Positions 15,001-27,000 of a stretch of 64,000 bases of DNA are shown in pieces. The DNA lies in NCBI GenBank assembly GCA_036023115.1, contig JAYKKT010000089.1, positions 11,194,001 to 11,258,000 on the forward strand. The letters run 5' to 3'. Every line of letters starts with the position of its first letter. Positions within the stretch are counted from its first letter, which is position 1. This DNA is from Brasenia schreberi (taxonomy: Eukaryota; Streptophyta; Magnoliopsida; Nymphaeales; Cabombaceae). The notes below the pieces were generated by a model, which saw only the letters and a program-made list of their open reading frames with translations, did no database searches and was not told where the DNA came from. A program made the translations under genes and the position numbers.

Positions 15001-18000
15001 CATATGCAGTTGGGATTAGACATTGCATATGCAGTTGGGATTGTGAGCAGATATATGCATTCACCAACCAAAAATCAGATGGATGCCGTGTATAAAATTC
15101 TTCGATATCTCAAATCAACTTCAGGAATGAGCTTACTTTATTCGAAATCATCAAATTTGGACATTGAACTTTATTCTGATGCTGACTGGGCAGGTTCTTA
15201 TGATGACAGAAAGTCAACTACTGGCTATGTTACTTTACTTGGGGGTAATATTATATCTTGGAAAAGCAAAAAACAGACAGTAGTGACAAGATCTACGGCA
15301 GAAGCTGAATATAGAGCTATAGCACAAGCAATGTGTAAGGAAAATAGATATCTTCATTGATTACTGAATTGGGTTATTCACTTAAACATCCTATACCTTT
15401 ATATTGTGATAGCAATGCAGCAATTCAGATGGCATCTAATCCAGTATTTCATGAAAGGACCAAGCATGTAGAAATTGACTGCCACTTCATCTGGGAAAAG
15501 ATATCTAATAAAGAATTCCAGCTGGAGTATGTTCATTTTATCAAACAGAGGGCTGATCTTTTAACTAAAGCTACTACCAGCAAACTATTACAGGAGACCT
15601 TATCCAAGTTGGGTGTCATCAACATTTTCCACCCAACTTGAGGGGGAGTGTTAAGGGAAGTCATCGTGCCATGTAATGAGAGTCAAGTCGTGTAAAAGAA
15701 TGTCCTGTCTTAGTTTATTGTCTTTTTGAGTCCTATGTTATCTTAGAAATAGTTAGTACTTATTAGGGGTAGATTAGGAAATTAAGTCAGATAGGGGGTA
15801 TTAATAGATGATTAGGGTTAGATAGAGATAAGTTAGAAAGGTGGGGGACGGCTGCACTGTCAGGGCAGATTTAGGTCATGGTGCAGATTGGAGGGATGCC
15901 TCCAATCTGCCCCTTATTGTAAGTGTCTTTATATCTTAATGAATATGAGATTTATTCATAACACAAACCATCTTAAACGATGTTCTCTCATTTTATCCTC
16001 TATTGGTGCCACTCCTAATTTGTTTCTAATAACCTCATTATGTATACGGTCTTTTCTTGTATGACCACTCATCCATCTCAACATCTTCATTTCTGTCACG
16101 GACATCTTTTGTACATGTTGATGATTAACTGCCCAACACTCGGAACCATAAAACATGGCAGGCCTAATTGCTGCTCTATAATATTTACCTTTTAATTTTA
16201 ATGGTATCTTCTTATCACAAAGAATACCTGATGCTCCTCTCCATTTTAACCAACCAGCATTAATTCTATGTGTAACATCTCCATTAATTCTTCATCACTT
16301 TGAAAAATTGACCCTAGGTATTTAAAACTTTCCTTTTGGGGAATGCAATGTGTGCCAATTTTAATTTCTATGTCCTCTGAAGTAGCCAAATGATCAAGCT
16401 TACATTCCATATATTCTGTCTTTGTTCTACTAAGTCGGAGGCCTTTGCTTTCTAATGTTTCTCTCCATAGTTCCAATTTTCTATTAACTTTTTCCTTAGA
16501 CTCCTCCACTAATACAATGTCATATGCAAATAACATACACCAAGGTACTTCATCTTGAATATGTTTTGTTAACTCATCAATCACCATTATAAATAAGTAT
16601 GGACTTAAAGTTATCCTTAATGTAACCCAATATTAACTTCAAAGAAGTCTGTCATTCCTTCATGAGTCCTCACACATGTTTTTGCACTATCGTACATGTC
16701 TCTTATAATGTTAATGTATGTCAATGGGATACCTCTTTTTTCTAAAGTTCTCGAAAGAACCTTTCTCGACACTCTATCATAAGCTTTTTCTAGATCAATA
16801 AATATTATGTGAATGTCTTTCTTTTTTGCTCTAAAATGTTTCATAAGACGTCTCAAAAGGTGAATCGCTTCAATAGTTGTACTTGATAAATCCAAATTGG
16901 TTCTCTGTTGTACTTGATACTTGTCTTAACCTACGTTCGATAATTCTTTCCCATAATTTCATAGTATGACTCATTACCTTGATACCTCGATAATTTGCAC
17001 AATTTTGAATGTCTCCCTTGTTCTTATATATGGGTATAAGTGTACTTGCTCTCCATTCCTCGGGCATCTTTTGGTTTTTCCATATTTCATTAAATAGTCT
17101 TATGAGCCAAGTGATTCCTATTTCTCCTAGTATTTTCCAAACTTCTATAGGAATATTATCTGGTCCTACCGATTTACCACTCTTCATATGTTTAAGAGCC
17201 TCTTTGACTTCATTCTTTTGAATACGTCGGTAGAAATTGTGATTTATATACTTTTTGACTTGGCTAAATCTCCTAAACTAATACTAATATCTTTATTTTC
17301 ATTAAAAAGATTATAAAAATAGTTTTTCCATCTATTTCTTATATCATCATTTGCCACTAGAATTTTTTCATCCTCGTCTTTTATGCATCTAACATAATTA
17401 AGATCTTTAGTTTTCTTATCTCTAGCCCTAGCTATCCTAAAAATATCTCTTTCACCCTCTTTTGAGTTGAGTTTTTTATATAAGTCATCCCAAATCTTAG
17501 CTTTTGCTTCACTAATGGCCTTTTTCGCTTCCTTCTTTGCTTTCTTATAAGCTTCTAAAGTTTCACTAGTTTTCTTAGCATAATATAATTTGTAACATGC
17601 CCTCTTTGCCTTGATTTTATTTTGTACTACTTCACTCTACCACCAAGCTTCTTTTTGTGCTGGTACACCTCCCTTAGATACCCCTAACACATCTTTCGCC
17701 ACTTTCCTAATATGTATAGCCATATTGTTCCACATATCACAGGGTGTGCCAACATAATTCTAAACATCTCCTTGAAGGACTTTCTGTTTAAATATATCTT
17801 CTTTCTCGCTTTTGAGGTTCCACCATTTAGTTCGAATAGCTCGATGCACTCTTTTCTTCTTTGTCCATTTTTTTATTTGTAAATCCATAACTAAAAGTCG
17901 ATGTTGGTGGTTAAGTTTTCTCCTGGAATTACCTTACAATCTTTACAACATGCTCTATCTTTTTTTCTACAAATAAAGTAATCAATTTGTGTTTGAGATA

Positions 18001-21000
18001 AGCCACTCTTATAAGTAATTAAATGTTCATCTCGTTTTTTGAAGATTGTATTGACTATAAAGAGATCAAATGACATAGCAAAATTTAAAATCTCCCTACC
18101 TTCCTTGTTTATATCCCCAAAACCAAAGTTTCCATGAATCCCTTGATATCCTAATGCCTCTTTACCGATATGTCCATTTAAATCTCCTCCTAAACAAATC
18201 ATCTCCCTTTGTAGAATCTTTTGAAACACCTTATCTAACTCTTCCCAAAAAACTATCTTTATACTATCTTCTAGTCCTACTTGGGGTGCGTAAGCACAAA
18301 CTATATTCAAAACCTCTGCTCCTAACACTAATTTCAACGTCATGATTCGGTCACCATATCGTTGTATGTCTACTACACTCTCCTTTAAATCTTTATTTAT
18401 GATAATACCAACTCCGTTTCGAGCCTTTTCTTTACCAGAGTACCATAATTTAAAACCTGTATCCTCTATCTCCTTTGCTTTTTCTCCAACCCATTTTGTC
18501 TCTTGTAAACATAGAATATGAATCTTTCTCCGAATCATAGTATCTACCACCTCCATTAGCTTACCCGATAATGTTTCGATATTCCAAGAACCAAAACGAA
18601 TCTTATTATCTAGGACTAGCTTACTTACTCCCCCGCATCCGTCCATAATAAAAATGCGGAGACCCTCTCTGAAAAATTTTCACTACATTCGGGCGGCAAT
18701 GTAGCGGGACTAACTTCTTTACCCACATCCGTCCATGATGTGGAAACCCTCTCTGCAATTGATTCACTATATTCGGGCGAAAATGTAGTGGCCCTTGCTT
18801 ACTTCTTACTGCATTGGAGCTCTGCAGCACATCGCTAGGCGGGGACGCCCCAAAGCAATACTCATAATTTTTATAATCCATGTTGTAAAAATACGATGAA
18901 GTTTTACGCTGGCTGTCGGAAGCCTAACACAACCCTCCTCCTTTATCCGGGCTTGGGACCGGCAATGCAAGGGTGATCCCTTACATGGGCAGAGTTAAAC
19001 ATAAAATATGAAATCTTAGAAAAATGAAAAAGTGCAGACAAAGTACCAAGACTATTAGTGAATATTATGCAAATCTTTGTGGTCTCTAGGATGAGTTATA
19101 ATTCTATGTAACTATCAAATGTTCATATTGTTCCAAGAAGAGTTTGAAAAAGGAAGGTGTTTGATTTGTTATGGAGAGTTCATCTCGAGTATAAAGTTGT
19201 TAAAGTCAACATTCTAGGACGAGAAGAACTAACTTTTCTTATAACGATGTATTCTCTTCTTTGGAAAAGGAGAATAGTCTCATTGCTAACAAGAATGCAT
19301 TTTTGGGAAAAAATGAGTTTCATCATTTTTGCGGGAGAGAGGGACATAATACTAGAGACCGAGGCCACGGATGACCCTCTTATAAAGAAAAAAGCTAAAG
19401 TGTACATATTGTGGTAGGTATCGACACACTAAAGATTGATGTTCGGACCTAATTGGCAAATCAGATTTCATGAAGAATAGAGAGAATTATGCTCATGTAT
19501 CAGAAAATCTCTCAAATAGTACAGAAACTATCCATAAGATAACAAGCATATATAAGGCCTAGAATCAAGAATTAATGACCAAGCTTCAACATCTCAATCT
19601 ACAATGGTTCAAAATTCTTACTTGGCAAAGGGTAAATCTTGTTCTTCTTCCCAATCCCAAGTTTGGGTAGTAGACTCTAGGGCAACAGATCATATGATAT
19701 GAGACAAAACATACTTCTTACAGTATCAACTTCTTTGTAACAAGGAGACCATTAAATTGGCAGATGGATCTCAGACTTGTATGATAGGAAAGAAAAATAT
19801 GCAAACTCAATTAGCCAATTTATCTTTTGTATTTCATGTTCCAAACTTTCCCGTAAATTTGTTATATATTAGTTTGCTAACAAAATCTCTTAATTGCTTA
19901 GTCACATTCTCTCCATCTGACTGTGTTTTCCATGATCTTAAGACGATGAAGGTCTTTGGTCATGGTAGCTTGAGAATGGGGCTATATATATTGGATAGCT
20001 ACTTAACTAGCAGTTCTTCGGGTACTACTTCCGCTATGACAACAAGTGTAGCAGAGATGACATGAGCACTTAAGACATTTACTTGTGTCTAAAATCAACC
20101 ATGTAATTCCTAAGACATTTACTTGCGTTCAAAATCAACCATGTAATTCCTAGTTTTCTTCTTGAGTCAAATAATATATCCCTAGAATGTGATGTACGTC
20201 AAGAGGCAAAACATCAAACGGTTTCATATTCTAGTAGTGAGTCTAGAAAGTCAAAATCTTTTGAATTGATTCATTATGATGTTTGAGGTCCTAGTCCAAT
20301 TAATTCTCTTAGTCATCAAAAGCAGTGTTGTCTGACGCGTATCGTATCATGTATCGCTGGGCTCCACGATACGGGCGTATCGTATCGTATCGTATCGTAC
20401 TTTAATATTAAAATAATGTAAAAATAATTAAAAATTAATAAAAAATAGTAAAAAATCAAAAAAAAATCAAGAAAAAATGAGGAAAAATCTGATAATTGCT
20501 TTAAATTCATATAATGTAAGTTTAGTACAGATTGAGCATTCAACATTGAACAATTGCATCCAAATTTATATATTTTGAATCCAAAAAATAAAATACAGAC
20601 ATAGTTTACACTTTACAGTACACTACAGTTACATATAATGTTACATTTTACAAATTGTAATCAGGATCATCAACTAAATAATCTTCATCTTTTCCTTGTT
20701 GCAGATCCTCATCATCATCAGCCACGCCCACACCTTCTTCTTCAAAATCAAATTCTTCATCTCCATAATGTTGTTGCGCTCCTTCCAAATTAATCCAGGC
20801 AACGTCTTCTTCTGTTAGGAGGGCATTTTCTTCAGTGTCTTCCATAACCCAATCTTCTAATATATCAAAATTATCCAAACTTATTGGATCGAACTGACTT
20901 TCTTCTCTATTTACTTTTTTTAATTGCCTACGACACAAACAAAGATAAACAATTAGTAAGTAACAATTGAAAACTGAAGTTAAATAATATCGAATTGAAA

Positions 21001-24000
21001 ATTTGAAAGTAATACAACATTACCTTTCACGAAGGCGCATGTTACAACGAATATAAACCAAATCATTAAGCCTTTTGTGTTCCAACCTGTTGCGCTTTTT
21101 TGTATGGATGTGTTCAAAAACACTCCAATTTCTTTCACAACCTGTTGCACTACAGGTTTGGCTTAAGACTCTAACTGCAAAATCTCTAAGGTTTGGACAA
21201 TCACTTCCAAACCTGTTCTACCAAACATCTGTAAAAAAAATATAAACATTAGAGACATAATAATCCACAGTAATGTAAGATGCAACTTAAATATGAAAAT
21301 AAACAATGTACCTGGACGCATCGTAGAGCGGTTGCGAATTGCAACAGGCAAACCCATCAAGTGAAGAGCATTATCATATATCTCCATCTCTCGATGTATC
21401 GCATCTACTATGCTCTCATCAGGGACTAATCTGTCGATGCATTCAATGATTCCTCGATTAACCTCACCGTCCCTTTTGAAGGTTGCTGAGTACCTCAATG
21501 ATGGGTTTAGATAGTAGGCTGCTGCATGAATAGGCTGATGCAATTGTTTATTCCATCTACTATCAATTATTTTCCACACGGGCACATAATCTCTTTTTTT
21601 TCCATTAAAGTTATTTCTGATTGCTTCTTTTGCCCTGTCCATGGATTCATAAAGGTAGCCCATAGATGGTTTCTCCTCGCTGTCAGCCAATCTCAAAACT
21701 TTCACTAAAGGACAAGTAATTTTCAATAATCTGATACATGCATTCCAAAATGAACTTCTAAAAACCGTTTCTGCAATCTCATTTAACTTTCTGTTCCTTC
21801 TGTTTTGTGGCAACTCTGCAAATTGTTGCCACTCATCTGAGGAGAACATTCTCTTTAAAGCTTGCTTCTGTCTCACAATACACTGTACAGATAAGAAGTT
21901 TGTTGCGAACCGAGTTGCAGTTGTGCGAAGAAGCTCTGCACCTTCTGTGTATCTCCTCATCATACATAAAACAAATGCATGGTTGTAAATAAATTTTGTA
22001 ATATCTTGGCAACACTCAGTTGCTGCCTTTATTTCATCCATCTCACCGATGTCCTCGAGGATGAGATCTAAACAATGGGCTGCACATGGTGTCCAGTAGA
22101 AAGTCCCATAAATATCAGCTAACTCCTTTCCGGCTGCTTTGTAGTTAGCTGCATTATCTGTAATCAATTGGACTACATTTTCTAGCCCAACCTCTTGTAT
22201 AACCTTATCAAATTCCTCTCGTAGGATCTCTGCAGTGTGCCTCTCCTCTGACATATCTAGAGATCTCAAAAACATGAGTCCTTTAGGACAATATACAAGA
22301 AAGTTTAGCAATGTCCTTCCTCGCCTATCGGTCCATCCATCTGCCATGATAGTGCATCCTGTTTCCTTCCACGATTGTCTCAAAGTCGAACAGTATTGCT
22401 GCACTTCAATCACGGTCTGATCTAATATCTTCCCTCTCAACTTCTGATAAGAGGGCATCCTGTATCCTGGACCAATGTTAGCAATTGCATCTGCCATTGC
22501 TTGAAAATGAAAACTGTTTACTGCATTAAATGGAATGCATGCATCATAAAACCATCTGCCCACTGCAAGGTCTGCTTGATCGTGCAGTTGTTCTGAAGCC
22601 ATAGCAGTACAAATTCTTGGCTGAGCACCAGGTGTAGTGGAAGGAGGAAAGAACGAATGTATGCTAGAAGAAGAAGCTCTTCCTCTACTCCTTCCTGAAC
22701 TTCCTCTTCTGCCACCTCCAAAGTTTTTAGATGCAACCCTCTTTCCTCTGCTAGGTGCTCGCGAACTGCTACTACCAATATCTGTTCTAGCATCTGAAGG
22801 CAAACTATCAGTGAATCCAACTCCAGTGGCAGTAGCATCATCAGCTTCTTCACACATCTGGAAATCATCCTTTTGTTGTCTCCTTTCCTGTATGCTCTCA
22901 ATCATCTGCAAGCATTGCCATTTAATACCTTCTGGCACACTTCTAACTCTGCCTGTGCATGGAGCAACTTCTTTCCTGGTTCCTGCTAGGTGGTGTTTCA
23001 ACCTTGAAATTCCACCACTAACCACCTTTTCACAAAATAAACATCTGATTTTTAACCTTGAACCCTCAACTGGTATACCCCACTGCCATGCCGGATCATC
23101 AAACTTTGAATGAGAGTCTCTACCATCCCTTCCTGCCATCTCAATGGAGTACTTTAATTCAAACAAAAACCTGAAAATAAAAGCACTTCGTAAATCCCCC
23201 AATCTTCAAATAACACTCAAATCGAGTGTCTCCCACTTCATGAATGCAATAAAAATCGTATACACACACTTAATAACTTCATATTTTGTCATTCAAAAAA
23301 AAAACCCGAAATAACACAAAAAACAATAAATATAAAGGAAAAAAAGGAAAAAAACATTAAAAATATACCTAAATCTGAGTTTGGAGGCTTGGACGGACAC
23401 CGTAGGGCACGATTTTAGAGCTTTGAACACCAAGGAGGCGAAAACCGACTCTTAGGGAGCTTGAAGAACCCAAAAGGAGAGAGGAAACCCGCGAAAAATC
23501 GCGGGTTTCCCTCGGGCCGGAACCCTTTATAAGGGTCCCAGGGCGTATCGCCCATATCGTACGATACGCACCGTATCGTGTGATACGGGCCGTATCGCAC
23601 GATACGGTGCGATACGCCCGCACCTGCGATACGGGGGCCCGTATCGTATCGTGGTGGCCCACGATACGTACGATACGGTGCGATACGGACAACACTGATC
23701 AAAAGTATTTTTCCCTCCATAGATGATTGTACCCAACTTTCAATAGTATACTTAATAAAATCCAAGGCTAAAGTTTAAGCTATTTTTCCAATTGTCCATA
23801 AGTTTATCATAACCCAATTTAATTCATGTGTAAAAATTCTTTGTTCCGACGATGGGAGGAGTATCTTACTAGCTAATTACAGGATTATCTCTGTTCACAT
23901 GGCATTATTCATCAAACTACTTTTCCAAATACTCCTCAGTAAAATAAGATTGCTGAAAGGAAAAACAAACACATTCTGGAAGTAGCTCACACACTTCTAA

Positions 24001-27000
24001 GTTGATGCAATGCAACTAAATTTTATTCGAGTGAAGTTGCCTTAACCTGAATGTATTTGATTAACAAAATGTCAAGTTCAATACTAAGTGGACAAAGTCC
24101 TTGGAAAACTCTTATTCGGGATACAAAATTGTTCCATGTCACCCCTCATATCTTTGGTTATATGTGTTATGTCCTCATCCACCAACTTGCCAAGGATAAA
24201 CTTGACCCAGGGTTATCAAGTGTATATTCCTTAGATACTTCAACTCCCAGAAAGGGTACAAATGTTATGACCCAATTCATAGGAGAACATATGTTTTCCT
24301 GGATGTCACATTCTTTGAGTCTATACCCTACTATTCTTCTAAAGGAGGGCTTGAGAATTCAACGAATAAACCTAAGAATGTTCTTCCAATAAGCCCTAGA
24401 AAAGTATAATCAAAACCTAACGAGAAAGAGGGGATAACTTCCACTCTCTATCTTCTCTCCCAATATATCTTTTTTTTTGAAAGTTATCAAAACTTTGTTA
24501 TGAATTTGAAAGATATAAAGCCCTACTGGTTGCCAAGGGCTACACCCAAACTCATGGGATAGACTACTCGAAACCTTCGCACTAGTGGCAAAGCTCAACA
24601 CCATTAGAGTTCTCCCTCTCTCTAGCCGCAAATCTTGACTAGCCCTTCACCACTAGACGTGAAGAATGCATTCCGAACGGGAACTTGGAAGAAGAAGTTT
24701 ACATGGATGCACCACCGTGTTTTGAACAAGGGTGCTATCCAAAGGTATGCAAGTTGAAGAAGGCCCTCAGATGGACTAAAACAATTTCAGGGCCTCGGCC
24801 GAGAGAGTTCACTCGCTTGTCGGGGGGCAAGGTTACTGGTTACTCCCCGGAAGCGAAATTATACAATGTTTGTGAAAAATCAAATGAAGGAAAGATTGCT
24901 ATTCTTATTGTCTATGTGGATGAGCAGTTGTTTGGGGGCAATATAGTTTCTTTGAAGAGTAAAAACAATATGTTGTTTCCCGATATAGTTTTGAAGATGA
25001 GTATAGAGTAGTTGCTCAAGTGATATGTGAAGGAACGTGGTTAATATCTCTTGTACGTGAATTGGGAATTGAGGTGTTATGTCCTATTCCCTTATATGTG
25101 AATGAATGCTCAAGTTGGTGGTTAATATCTCTTGTACGTGAATTGGGAATTGAGGTGTTATGTCCTATTCCCTTATATGTGAATGAATGCTCAAGTTGGT
25201 GTATGTTAAGTCAGAAGATCAAAGAGCATATTTTCTTACTAAAAAAGTTAATAAAAGCAGCCTCATGAAGACTTGGAGCAAGTTGGGTGTAATGAACATC
25301 TTCCACTTAACTTGAGGGGGAGTGTTAAGAAGTGGTATCAAGTCCAAATATTGGATACATTTGTAGTTATCTGGTCTTCTTATTGTTAAGTGTGGTTAAG
25401 TAAGGATAGATTAATCATTTAAGTTATAAAGATATTAAGTATTAACTTTAGTTAGGGTTAGGAGTGAATGAGAAAAGCCAGCAGCAGCCAGGAGGGTGCA
25501 GGTAGTGTGTTCATGGTGGAGAGATTTCCTCCAACCAGAAATCCTGTATTATGCAGATTAATTTTTCAATAAAGTTTCAACAATGTGCACTGATAAATCA
25601 ACAGTAGTCACACCTGCATAGCATCAATCCAGGTACTGATAAGTGATGTGATATTAATGTAGTGTATCAAACAATAGGACACAATTATTTATAACATTGG
25701 GTAGAGAAGATGTTCGCTAGCAGTTTCTGATGTTCAACTTTCAGTAATGTAGATCAAATAATGGTCAAGGAAAAAATCATCTATGGGCAGGTAACCATGG
25801 CCCACAGAGGTCCAAAAAACAGGTAATTCTGCAGCATACAATTAAACAAAAAGTTGATTACATAAAACAGGCATCCGTTGGCCACTGCCAATAGGAGGAG
25901 ATCATAGTAGATAGATGTGAAACAATTTTTCAGGAAGGGCAAGCATGTTTACCATGCCCCAGTACCCTGGGTTATATACTCCAACTCCACCTTCAGGACA
26001 AATACTTGGACCCATTATGTCACATAGGACAACCATCTGTAGTGCAACACTATTGCGAATGAAACATGACGAACGATCAGTTGACACAACTATACTTGAT
26101 TCATCACCGATTATTGACCAAGGGTGGATGTATGATGGTGTGGAAGAGCCCCCAGCTTCAAAACCTGAAAAGTATACAGCAAGAGTGTTCAAATGTCATG
26201 GCAATTAACTGAAATGTGTCTATCAGTATCTTCTCAAAAAATAAATGTAGAAGGTGAAAAGCAGTCTTGTATAAGATAATAGCATCAAAATAAGCCTCCA
26301 TATTGAGATGTATGTCCGTTTAGTCAGCCAATGAAGTGAACTACCCAGGTGTAAGTCAGAGTTCATTTAGGGAAACTTCATAAAGGGGGTTGATCATATT
26401 AAAGATAAAACCTATTAGTGAAAACATCATTAACTAGCCAATGTAAAATGAAAGCTATGGTTAACTAACCATGGAGACCTGAAGGCGAGTGACTAACTTT
26501 CAGGCTAAGAAAGTTAGGTCAGACCAAGGCATACCAAGTCCAAGAAAGCTAAAGTAGCCAATTGCTGTGGCACCGACAACGACAGGAAACACAGCAAGAA
26601 TTCTTGGTTGGAAGAGACTCAGAACATATCATGAAACCAACTTCCTTAAACAATTACCCACCCCCATTTATCAGCTTCTCTAAGGAAATCCCACTCGCAA
26701 GAATGAAGGCTTCCAGAAAGGAAAACAAACAAGGAATATTCCAAGCAGATATCAAATTAGAAGCCTCGTTGCAATCATACTTTTCTGCTGGTAACGACAA
26801 ATCCTATTGATAGTGGAGAAAGTACCTCTGTTGCTCACAAGTTCCGCCCATAAGCCACCAGCACCAGCATTGTTTATCTCCTGGACGGAAGCAATTAGGA
26901 ACTATTTTACCCCCTTTCTCACCGAGAGTTTATTACAGTTTGGAAGCAGAAAATAGAAACAGATAAAAGCTGAACAACCAGCAGTCAGATTCACAAATGA

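Larger units (their letters stand above)
10425..15963 (+). mobile_element. Ty1/copia element 1 (younger), inserted in RTE C
   Basis: A complete LTR element of 5539 bp with 5-bp duplications CAAAC on both sides (10420-10424, 15964-15968). LTRs are 10425-10741 and 15649-15963; by eye they differ at about 13 positions plus a 2-bp gap (roughly 4%). Order gag, protease, integrase, RT, RNase H is Ty1/copia type. A polypurine tract GAGGGGGAG abuts the 3' LTR. The sequence after the 5' LTR (TGGTAAGGG) is a poor primer binding site match. Several frameshifts and stops make it non-autonomous. Confidence 0.95.
10188..18994 (-). mobile_element. RTE LINE copy C, near full length, split by copia 1
   Basis: Flanked by a perfect 18-bp duplication TTAAACATAAAATATGAA (10170-10187, 18995-19012). 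With copia 1 and its duplicate removed it is about 3.26 kb, the size of a complete RTE. On the minus strand: a 5' leader ending near 18900, endonuclease (intact frame of 251 codons at 18646-17891 with [17 protein letters not shown] and SQTQIDYF), RT pieces (17187-16246) and the C-terminal domain (16156-15964 continuing at 10424-10188). The RT active site reads FAYD, and a 1-nt deletion near 16290 shifts the frame. It sits at the 5' junction of RTE B. Confidence 0.92.
20323..23697. mobile_element. hAT DNA transposon, 3375 bp, perfect TIR and TSD
   Basis: Inverted ends CAGTGTTGTC and GACAACACTG are flanked by a perfect 8-bp duplication ATCAAAAG (20315-20322, 23698-23705), and excision would restore the copia 2 integrase sequence. 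It carries a minus-strand transposase gene in three exons. Both ends hold arrays of CGTATCG/CGATACG. Its features are those of a recent, nearly intact element, apart from one internal stop codon in the transposase. Confidence 0.97.
5145..25582 (+). mobile_element. Ty1/copia element 2 (old, host of the nest)
   Basis: It is bounded by related LTRs (5145-5413 and 25323-25582) and flanked by a perfect 5-bp duplication ATGTG (5140-5144, 25583-25587). A primer binding site follows the 5' LTR and a polypurine tract GAGGGGGAG precedes the 3' LTR. With RTE B+C and the hAT removed, about 4.2 kb of its own DNA remains. The LTRs differ at 25 or more positions plus indels, so it is clearly older than copia 1. 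It lies in GH51 intron 4, antisense to the gene. Confidence 0.93.

Noticed and set aside
22637..23113. 158-codon open frame on the plus strand inside the hAT
   Set aside because: It is antisense to transposase exon 1; the same shadow appears in the deletion derivative at 9120-9377.
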